From Paenibacillus zeirhizosphaerae (GTDB lineage: Bacteria > Bacillota > Bacilli > Paenibacillales > Paenibacillaceae), in the NCBI RefSeq assembly GCF_030705605.1, contig NZ_JAPCKK010000005.1:21583-85582 (forward strand): DNA of 64,000 bases. The letters run 5' to 3'. Below, piece by piece: positions 58,147-64,000 of the stretch; within the stretch, counting starts at the first letter, position 1, and each line of letters opens with the position of its first letter. The translations under genes were made by a program, and so were the position numbers. A model generated the notes under the pieces. It was given only the letters and a program-made list of their open reading frames with translations, was not told the DNA's origin and ran no database searches.

Positions 58147-59340
58147 TCAAATATATTTCAGAGATTTGGCCCCGTGCAGATAGAGCACACTACATTTAGA
58201 GCATACAGGTGTCAGTCCGTTCTCATTGATGATGGACCGGGTCTTTTCATAACGCTCAGACTGCCAAATTTCCTTCAGGCTATGATCCCGCAGGCTTCCG
58301 ATCGTGAACTCGCTGAAAAACTTGCACGGCATCACTTTTCCATCAGGCAGAATGTCCGTACGTGAATTCAGGGCCAAGCATCGTGATGAACAGCGACTGA
58401 CCATTTCTTCGCCATGAATAAATTTGTCGATTTCTTCGAAATCAAGCCCAGGCTGATAACGGACACGGATTTTCCATACCCGTTCATTGATCCGGTATAG
58501 CTCCTGCATCAAGGGCTCGATATTGTCAGGGTTGATTTTGTATTTGAAGGCATGCCAACTGCTGATGTTTTTTTCCTCCAGCGAGCGCAGCCAAGAGAAG
58601 TTCCGGGAGAAATAGTCATCCATTTTGAGTGAGGTTTCTTTGGAGATGTACCATGGAAAAGTAAGCAGAACAAGATCCAGCTTCATACTTTCGAACATTT
58701 CGAGAAATTCGAACATCCGTCCGATCATGTTGTCATTAATGACCGCATGCACCGTGACCCGGCCTTTATACAGCCCCTGGTCGCGGAGCTCAATCAGCCG
58801 CTGCATCTGGGCCATCGTTTTTTTAAAGGTGCCTTTACCGCGGATCAGATCATGCTCACGTTCAAATCCTTCCACAGCAATCAGCAGCTCCAAATTTTCT
58901 GATAAATCCAGAATACGGTCCAAATGTTTATCAATCAGAAGGCCGTTTGTACAAAAGGTCATCTCACGCCGGTCTTCGGCCAGCACGTCCAGAATTTCAT
59001 CGAAGCGGCGGTGGAACATCGGTTCTCCGCCCCACATGTACAACCGGGATTTGACCTCCTTCGTCTCCTGCAAAATTTGTCTGAGCATCCCGGGATCGAG
59101 ATCCATATTCTGTTCTTCCTTGTCCATTTGATGATGGTACCCGTCTTCATTCCATTCAAAGCAGTGGGTACAGCGGAGATTACAGCGGTTTGTCAGCTTA
59201 ATACCGATCGTCTGAGGCATGTCCGTCTTGAAGGAAGGGTCCTTAACGGAGTTGCGGTAGGCAACCAAGGTGTTTTTCAAATTTCTTTTAATCAGCTTGA
59301 ACGCTTTCTCATCAACCAACACATTGCTTGTAGGCTGCAT
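58147..59340 (-). CDS. Radical SAM protein with SPASM/Twitch-like C-terminus
   Basis: 397 aa. The core cluster motif is RCNLRCTHC (Cys53, 57, 60), followed by MWGGEPMFH for SAM binding. The C-terminus has further cysteines (CSSRCLAL, KVMPCKFF, CSKCS), fitting an auxiliary iron-sulfur cluster as in BtrN or SPASM enzymes. GGEP and DGKVMPCKF are typical of peptide or amino-alcohol modifying members. No precursor peptide gene is visible, so an ACP-tethered or free small molecule is a more likely substrate. Confidence 0.9.
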   Translation of the reverse strand: MQPTSNVLVDEKAFKLIKRNLKNTLVAYRNSVKDPSFKTDMPQTIGIKLTNRCNLRCTHCFEWNEDGYHHQMDKEEQNMDLDPGMLRQILQETKEVKSRLYMWGGEPMFHRRFDEILDVLAEDRREMTFCTNGLLIDKHLDRILDLSENLELLIAVEGFEREHDLIRGKGTFKKTMAQMQRLIELRDQGLYKGRVTVHAVINDNMIGRMFEFLEMFESMKLDLVLLTFPWYISKETSLKMDDYFSRNFSWLRSLEEKNISSWHAFKYKINPDNIEPLMQELYRINERVWKIRVRYQPGLDFEEIDKFIHGEEMVSRCSSRCLALNSRTDILPDGKVMPCKFFSEFTIGSLRDHSLKEIWQSERYEKTRSIINENGLTPVCSKCSVLYLHGAKSLKYI

Positions 59341-59383
59341 GCTTAGGCACCTCGCTTCTCAAATTGATGAATCCTTGACGCCG

Positions 59384-59662
59384 TTATACCATTCCGATTT
59401 TCGTCGACTCCGTAAATCCGGCCTGTCCTCTCATATCACGGACATAGCTGCAGAAGATATCTATCGAACTCAGATATTCCAGTTCAAAAGCATCAAAATC
59501 GATCTCCACGTCAAATTCATCTTCAATCTTCAGCATAAAGTGCACCAGTTGCAGCGAGTCCAGCCCTGCGTCGTGAATAATATCCGAGCCTCCATTAAGC
59601 TTATCGGCTAGCCCCGGATCTTCCTTCGCTTCACTAATCATTCGGATTACTTGGCTCTGCAT
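59384..59662 (-). CDS. Acyl carrier protein 1, first gene of the cluster
   Basis: 92-aa carrier protein with the phosphopantetheine serine in DAGLDSLQLV (Ser36) and an acidic helix (KIEDEFDVEIDFDAFELEYL). AAGGAGGAGG lies just upstream of the ATG at 59662; the frame upstream to 59851 is not supported. It is followed by the radical SAM gene. Confidence 0.9.
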   Translation of the reverse strand: MQSQVIRMISEAKEDPGLADKLNGGSDIIHDAGLDSLQLVHFMLKIEDEFDVEIDFDAFELEYLSSIDIFCSYVRDMRGQAGFTESTKIGMV

Positions 59663-59834
59663 GTTGCTTCCTCCTCCTTTTCTTTGGCGGCCAGTTCGGC
59701 CGACAGGTGAAGGGCGGGCGCAGGCGAGCTTCTCTGGTTGATCCGCCCGGTAAGTCCAATGATGCGAACAAAGTGACATCGACAAAACACAACTCATAAT
59801 TCCCTTTTCAATTCTATAAATGGAACTATATTCA

Positions 59835-59865
59835 ATTATAGACCTGAACAAAAGGCTTTCGTCAA
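59835..59865 (-). promoter_or_regulatory. Candidate promoter of the cluster, 19-base spacer
   Basis: -35 TTGACG and -10 TATAAT on the minus strand are 19 bases apart, two more than optimal. A 19-base spacer often needs an activator that twists DNA, such as a MerR-type protein, but no palindrome in the spacer is seen. TTGACA at 59891 has no good -10. Confidence 0.5.
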
Positions 59866-59961
59866 TAGCATAAATTGTATGTTTTTGTCAAAACAGACGA
59901 GATTGCAGCATTTTTTTGGGCAGGTCGTTGATTTCCGCGTCGAAATTTTTTATGATAATCC

Positions 59962-60009
59962 TGAAAATAATTTTCATGTATAATGTATATATATTTAAAA
60001 TAATTTTCA
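59962..60009 (+). promoter_or_regulatory. Candidate RpiR operator repeats
   Basis: TGAAAATAATTTTCA, a perfect palindrome at 59962-59976, and TTAAAATAATTTTCA (one change) at 59995-60009. They flank the plus-strand -10 TATAAT (59979-59984), a plausible repressor layout for the rpiR-nagB-nagA operon. Confidence 0.65.
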
Positions 60010-60033
60010 TCACGAAAAGAGGTGACCTATCCC

Positions 60034-60900
60034 ATGCCCGCCATTTTGAAGACACTGCAAAGGGAGCTCAGCGCCCTGCCGCTGCAGGAGCGCAAGCTGG
60101 CCGAGACGATTCTCGCTTCGCCTGACGCTGTCATCCGGCTTGGCATCAAGGAACTGGCTGAACAGGGTGGTGTCAGCCCCTCGACGGTAACGCGTTTTTG
60201 CAAGTCCCTTCATTTCAAGGGTTATCCCGATTTCAAAATGAAGCTGGCCGCCGAAATTAGCCATCCAGCGACAGAGGCCACTTATCAGGACATTGTGGCA
60301 GGCAACCCGCTTCCGATGATCGTACAGGCGATTGAGGCCAACCATATCGCTTCCATTACGGACACCACCCGTTTGCTTGATATGGAACGGCTGGAGAAGG
60401 CGATTCACCTGCTCTGCGGGGCAGGCAGAATCGATCTCTACGGCATGGCAACCTCCTCTATCGTGGCTCAGGATTTCTACCAGAAGCTGATCCGAATCGG
60501 GGCCAATAGCACGGCATTTCCTGACTCCCACATGCAGATTACCTCCGCATCTTCACTCGGTCCAGGAGATGTGGCTCTGGCCATATCCTATTCCGGTGAA
60601 ACGCCGGAAACGATCGATGCGCTGCGGCTGGCCAAAGCCGGCGGAGCGCATACGATGTCGCTCACTTCCTACGGCAGCAACACGCTGGCAGGCATCGCCG
60701 ATATCCCGCTGTTCTCCTCCTCTCTGGAGGAGGGAATGCGCAGGGGGGACATGGCGTCACGCATAGCCCAGCTTCATGTCATAGATATATTGTTCACCGG
60801 CATGGTCAGCGCAGGCTTTAACCGTTATATTCCAAAGCTTGAGCAGTCCTACCGCAATGTGCGGACCATCCGCAAGAAACAAGGAGGAGAATATCAATGA
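60034..60900 (+). CDS. MurR/RpiR-family transcription regulator
   Basis: 288 aa: N-terminal helix-turn-helix (about 1-80; LAEQGGVSPSTVTRFCKSLHFKGYPDFK) and C-terminal SIS sugar-phosphate domain (about 120-270; IDLYGMATSSIVAQDF, ISYSGETPETIDAL). The ATG at 60034 is eight bases after GAGGTGA; a GTG at 60022 is possible. It overlaps nagB by four bases. It likely senses an amino-sugar phosphate and controls the operon through the palindromes upstream. Confidence 0.92.
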   Translation: MPAILKTLQRELSALPLQERKLAETILASPDAVIRLGIKELAEQGGVSPSTVTRFCKSLHFKGYPDFKMKLAAEISHPATEATYQDIVAGNPLPMIVQAIEANHIASITDTTRLLDMERLEKAIHLLCGAGRIDLYGMATSSIVAQDFYQKLIRIGANSTAFPDSHMQITSASSLGPGDVALAISYSGETPETIDALRLAKAGGAHTMSLTSYGSNTLAGIADIPLFSSSLEEGMRRGDMASRIAQLHVIDILFTGMVSAGFNRYIPKLEQSYRNVRTIRKKQGGEYQ

Positions 60901-61622
60901 ACATTTGGACCTTTGATCATGAAGACGACCTGAATTCTACGGGGGCCGGCCTTATCGCCAGCCTGCTGCAGAGCAAACCACGCGCTGTGCTCGGACTTGC
61001 CACGGGCAGCTCGCCTGTCGGCATTTATCGCCACTTGACTGACATGTACCAGCGCGGCCTTGTAAGCTTCGCGCAGGCGTCCACTGTTAATCTCGATGAA
61101 TATGTGAGACTGCCTGAAGATCATCCCGAAAGCTACCGGAGCTTCATGAATCATCATCTGTTTCGCCACGTCGATATTGACCTGGCCAACACACGCGTAC
61201 CGAACGGTAATGCCGCTGATTTGAACGCTGAATGCGCAGCCTACGATAACCTGATTGACGAAATCGGTCCTGTAGACCTGCAGCTCCTCGGTATCGGACA
61301 TAACGGGCATATCGGCTTCAATGAGCCTGGTTCTAGCCTGATTGGAGGCACGCATGTCGTTGAATTGGTGGAGCAGACGCGCCAGGCAAACGCCCGCTTT
61401 TTCCCGTCCATTGACGAAGTCCCTGTTCAAGCTGTTACGATGGGGGTCGCTTCGATTATGAAGGCAAAGCAAATCCTGCTGGTCGCACGCGGGGCGGATA
61501 AAGCCGAGATTATTCATCGTGCGTTAACCGGTCCGATTACAACCGAATGCCCGGCTTCTCTTTTGCAATGTCACCCGAATGTGGTCGTTCTGCTCGACCG
61601 GGCAGCCGGAGGATTGTTGTGA
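60897..61622 (+). CDS. nagB: Glucosamine-6-phosphate deaminase
   Basis: 241-aa enzyme converting glucosamine-6-phosphate to fructose-6-phosphate and ammonia. Motifs: LGLATGSSPVGIY, VNLDEYVRLPEDHPESY, LLGIGHNGHIGFNEPG. Start overlaps the regulator stop and the stop overlaps the nagA start (TGATG). Confidence 0.96.
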   Translation: MNIWTFDHEDDLNSTGAGLIASLLQSKPRAVLGLATGSSPVGIYRHLTDMYQRGLVSFAQASTVNLDEYVRLPEDHPESYRSFMNHHLFRHVDIDLANTRVPNGNAADLNAECAAYDNLIDEIGPVDLQLLGIGHNGHIGFNEPGSSLIGGTHVVELVEQTRQANARFFPSIDEVPVQAVTMGVASIMKAKQILLVARGADKAEIIHRALTGPITTECPASLLQCHPNVVVLLDRAAGGLL

Positions 61623-62812
61623 TGCATTCCAACAGTAACCAACGAGAAATCATATATGGGTCTGTCGTTACTCCTAAAGGGATCATTGAAGATGGAGCGG
61701 TTGTGATAGAGGAGGGATTCATACATTACGCGGGAAAAGCAGTAGAAATCCCAACTGCGTTGAAAAAGGATGCGGCGACCTGTGAGACAAGGAACGGATA
61801 TCTGCTGCCCGGATTCATCGATATCCATATCCATGGCGGGAATGGTGCGGATTTCATGGACGCGAGCCCTGAAGTGCTGGATCGAATCACTTCCTTTCAC
61901 GCTTCGCAGGGAACCACAGCCATGCTGGCCACAACGATGACCGCCCCTAAGGATCGTATTGAACAGGTTCTAGCTGAGGTGAACGCCTACATCTCAAGTG
62001 GCTCGAATTACGCACAGCTTGCAGGAGTTCACCTCGAAGGGCCATTTATCAGCCCCAAGTGGCCGGGTGCGCAAAATCCGGAGCATATAGCAGATCCTCG
62101 GGTCGACTGGGTTCAGGATTGGAATGACCGCTTTCCCGGTTTAATCAAGCAGCTTACACTCGCCCCAGAAAGGGACGGAGCGTTGGAGCTGGTCTCCTGG
62201 CTCAAGGAACACGGAATTACTCCTGCCATGGGACATACCGATGCCTCCTTTGAAGAAGTAGAAGCTGCGGTGGAGGCCGGATTGCGGCATGCCGTTCATA
62301 CCTTCAATGCGATGACGCCGCTTCATCATCGTAAACCGGGTGCAGTCGGCGCAGTCATGTTCGACCCACGCATCGAAGCTGAAGTGATCGCGGACGGCAT
62401 ACATGTGCATCCAGCAGCCGTCGCGGTATTGGCCAGACTAAAGCAGGATCATAAGCTGATCCTCATTACCGATGCCATGTCTGCCGCGGGACTTGAGGAT
62501 GGTCATTACACGATTGGTGATCTTCCTGTCATTGTGCAGGGAGGAGTTGCGCGTCTGGAGGATGGGGTAACACTTGCAGGCAGCACTTTAACGATGATCG
62601 AGGGCTTCCGCTTTCTCGTGCACAAGGTCGGTCTGAGTATCACTGAAGCCTCCCTGGCAGCAAGCTTGAATCCGGCAATGTCCATCGGCATCGATAAGCG
62701 AACAGGTTCGCTTGAAGAAGGCAAGCAAGCTGATATTTTATTGCTCAGCCCGGATCTCGATCTAATGTCCGTCTGGATTAAGGGCAAGCTGTTATCTTCA
62801 CAGGAATTGTAA
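61622..62812 (+). CDS. nagA: N-acetylglucosamine-6-phosphate deacetylase
   Basis: 396 aa, the same length as B. subtilis NagA; deacetylates GlcNAc-6-phosphate to GlcN-6-phosphate for NagB. Metal motif PGFIDIHIHGGNGADF, GVHLEGPFISP, and the active-site aspartate in LITDAMSAAG. The ATG at 61622 has GGAGGA at ten bases; the longer frame to 61547 overlaps nagB fully and is rejected. Order here is regulator-nagB-nagA, unlike nagA-nagB-yvoA. Confidence 0.96.
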   Translation: MHSNSNQREIIYGSVVTPKGIIEDGAVVIEEGFIHYAGKAVEIPTALKKDAATCETRNGYLLPGFIDIHIHGGNGADFMDASPEVLDRITSFHASQGTTAMLATTMTAPKDRIEQVLAEVNAYISSGSNYAQLAGVHLEGPFISPKWPGAQNPEHIADPRVDWVQDWNDRFPGLIKQLTLAPERDGALELVSWLKEHGITPAMGHTDASFEEVEAAVEAGLRHAVHTFNAMTPLHHRKPGAVGAVMFDPRIEAEVIADGIHVHPAAVAVLARLKQDHKLILITDAMSAAGLEDGHYTIGDLPVIVQGGVARLEDGVTLAGSTLTMIEGFRFLVHKVGLSITEASLAASLNPAMSIGIDKRTGSLEEGKQADILLLSPDLDLMSVWIKGKLLSSQEL

Positions 62813-62832
62813 TTTTAAGAATATGCCAAAAA

Positions 62833-62881
62833 GCATCCGAACAAGCCGCGTTCTTTATAGGAACACGGCTTGTTCGAATGC
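62833..62881 (-). terminator. Terminator between convergent nagA and the lipoprotein gene
   Basis: GCATCCGAACAAGCCG / CGGCTTGTTCGAATGC stem; the minus strand continues with CTTTTT, so it mainly serves the lipoprotein gene, possibly both. Confidence 0.8.
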
Positions 62882-62894
62882 ATAAAGACACAGC

Positions 62895-63704
62895 TCACCG
62901 ATTGCCGTTGAGCGTCGAATTACCGCGGTTGATGACTCCCGGCCTAGGACCAATGCCATCCACGCCTGTGCCTGCAGGAAATAGACGCTCTGTCATCATT
63001 CGGAAATCACGGCCAATTCGGCTAAAAGGCAGTCCATTCCCCAAATCACGCGCATAGCCGCCCATACGTGTCACGAAATTAGGGTCATTGGAAACATAGA
63101 CATTTTTAATATGCGGCGCGTACTGTTTGACTTTGTAGGTAACTTGATTTTGGATACGATTCGGCAAAGTGCCTGTTCCAGAGCTTCCATTTAATCCGTT
63201 GTTATCAGCTACAGAGCGGCGAGGAACAACGCCATTAGTATTGCCTGTTAACCCAGGGGCGACTCCACTGGTTGTGTAAGGAGCTCTCGTTCCCACAATA
63301 TCGCGCACGCCCATATTCCCTAGATCCGTTACACGTTCACGTGTCGTTGCTTTTGTAACACGTTGCCCTACCAAAGAAAGAGCTACATATGCACTGTTGT
63401 TGTTAACCAGCACGGTTGCGTTCCGGATCCCCCTCATTTCGGAAATTCGTTTGGATAGATTCTGACTATAGCGCATGTTATCCGCATGATTAGTTGCCAC
63501 ACCATCTCGTCCCAGCCGGTTTGCCGTATCGGTGGGTTTGACACCAAGCCGGTCAGCCCGGTTCATATCTGCAGCACCATAACGGATATTGTTGGTACGA
63601 ACACCGTTGCCGTTATCCCGGTAACCGCAACCCGCAATCCCGAGCATGCTGGCAATCAAAGCCGCCGACACGGACACTGTGATTACTTTTTTTGCTCCAG
63701 GCAT
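62895..63704 (-). CDS. YhcN/YlaJ-family sporulation lipoprotein
   Basis: 269-aa lipoprotein with lipobox LGIAGC near residue 26, followed by an Asn/Arg-rich linker and a conserved domain (about 75-230) with MRYSQNLSKRISEMRGIRNATVLVNNNSAYVALSL. Such proteins sit on the inner spore membrane and aid germination. The ATG at 63704 has GGAGGG upstream; ATG 63719 overlaps the ribosome site. Confidence 0.85.
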   Translation of the reverse strand: MPGAKKVITVSVSAALIASMLGIAGCGYRDNGNGVRTNNIRYGAADMNRADRLGVKPTDTANRLGRDGVATNHADNMRYSQNLSKRISEMRGIRNATVLVNNNSAYVALSLVGQRVTKATTRERVTDLGNMGVRDIVGTRAPYTTSGVAPGLTGNTNGVVPRRSVADNNGLNGSSGTGTLPNRIQNQVTYKVKQYAPHIKNVYVSNDPNFVTRMGGYARDLGNGLPFSRIGRDFRMMTERLFPAGTGVDGIGPRPGVINRGNSTLNGNR

Positions 63705-63886
63705 CAGTTCACCCTCCATCAGGTTAGAATGTAAGACAGGCTATAGGATGCGCCTTGTATCGGCGGATTATCCTGAGATGATCTGGATGAAGTGACGGTG
63801 TTTCTTCCCCTTGCAAAAAAGGGGATACGCTGGAGACGCTCCGAAAACGAAGCATTCCTCCAATCACTGTTGGCCCTCCGGCTAGA

Positions 63887-64000
63887 GTAAAGGGCAGGGA
63901 TTCCTGCCCCTCCTCATCAAACCGTACGTGAGGTTTTCCCTCATACGGCTTTCCGATGCTCGTCATTCATGGGCATGCAGATTACAAAAGCGTTCTAAGT
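63887..64000 (-). mobile_element. 3' end of a group II intron (domains V and VI), truncated by window edge
   Basis: On the minus strand the 34-nt domain V hairpin is at 63919-63952: AGCCGTATGAGG, a GAAA loop, then ACCTCACGTACGGT, including the AGC triad and the CG bulge. A domain VI-like hairpin (GAGGGGCAGG/CCTGCCCTTTACTC) follows. The intron-encoded reverse transcriptase would lie beyond 64000. The exact 3' splice point, near 63885, is not certain. Confidence 0.8.

Larger units (their letters stand above)
59663..60033. other. Divergent control region between the cluster and rpiR-nagB-nagA
   Basis: 371 bases without a gene. On the minus strand, TTGACG (59865-59860) is 19 bases from TATAAT (59840-59835), and TTGACA (59891-59886) lies further up. 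On the plus strand TATAAT at 59979-59984 and two copies of an AAAATAATTTTCA palindrome lie before rpiR. The cluster leader would be about 165 nt. Confidence 0.6.

Noticed and set aside
47207..59662. Complete butirosin-type aminoglycoside cluster
   Set aside because: No 2-deoxy-scyllo-inosose synthase, aminotransferases, flavin monooxygenase (BtrO-like) or cyclotransferase (BtrG-like) are present; only the carrier-protein logic is shared.
63724..63966. 80-codon frame MTSIGKPYEGKPHVRFDEEG... as a protein
   Set aside because: It is the translation of group II intron domain V/VI RNA, not a gene.

Overview
The window comes from an endospore-forming Firmicute of the Paenibacillus type. It carries spoVID, gerM, gerE, a YhcN/YlaJ lipoprotein, two Lon proteases, T-box leaders and strong AGGAGG ribosome binding sites. 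The order clpP-clpX-lonB-lonA-ysxC-hemA...hemL-spoVID-valS-folC, and also gerM-rph-rdgB, matches the B. subtilis backbone.

Layout. 1-31 kb is nearly all on the minus strand and is conserved core: ysoA-like and tig, clpP-clpX, ispG, lonB, lonA-ysxC, an orphan 195-aa gene, speD, then a heme/siroheme operon hemA-hemX-sirC-hemC-cobA/hemD-hemB-hemL ending in a RluA-type pseudouridine synthase. Next come spoVID and a T-box controlled valS-folC-murC unit; murC runs off the left edge. Two identical, convergent tRNA-Arg(TCT) genes at 28.76 and 34.95 kb enclose a variable segment: a T-box controlled proS, an aldo/keto reductase, a possible methyltransferase remnant, and a drug-efflux MFS pump diverging from a BmrR-like MerR regulator over a textbook 19-bp-spacer MerR operator. 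The first tRNA and the end of proS are joined by a 120-bp tandem duplication. 35-47 kb holds an asparagine synthetase, rph-rdgB, gerM, a PgpA-family gene, an MBL hydrolase, a DUF72 protein, a YjfB-like protein, an M20 peptidase and small hypothetical genes, ending with gerE (74 aa, TTG start).

The most unusual region is 47.2-59.7 kb: thirteen genes on the minus strand with tight spacing or overlaps, one terminator at the end and a promoter region at the start. It encodes two stand-alone acyl carrier proteins, two ATP-grasp ligases, a radical SAM enzyme with extra C-terminal cysteines, a BtrH-like acyltransferase, a type III PLP decarboxylase, a GT-B glycosyltransferase, a Gfo/Idh/MocA oxidoreductase, a left-handed beta-helix acyltransferase and a three-gene ABC exporter. 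The logic resembles the carrier-protein-tethered amino-acid chemistry of the butirosin side chain (BtrI/J/K/H), but with duplicated loading parts and no aminoglycoside core genes. I know of no described product for this combination.

Divergent from the cluster is an rpiR-nagB-nagA operon for amino-sugar phosphate catabolism with a palindromic operator. The window ends with a YhcN/YlaJ sporulation lipoprotein and, at the right edge, the domain V/VI end of a group II intron whose body lies outside.
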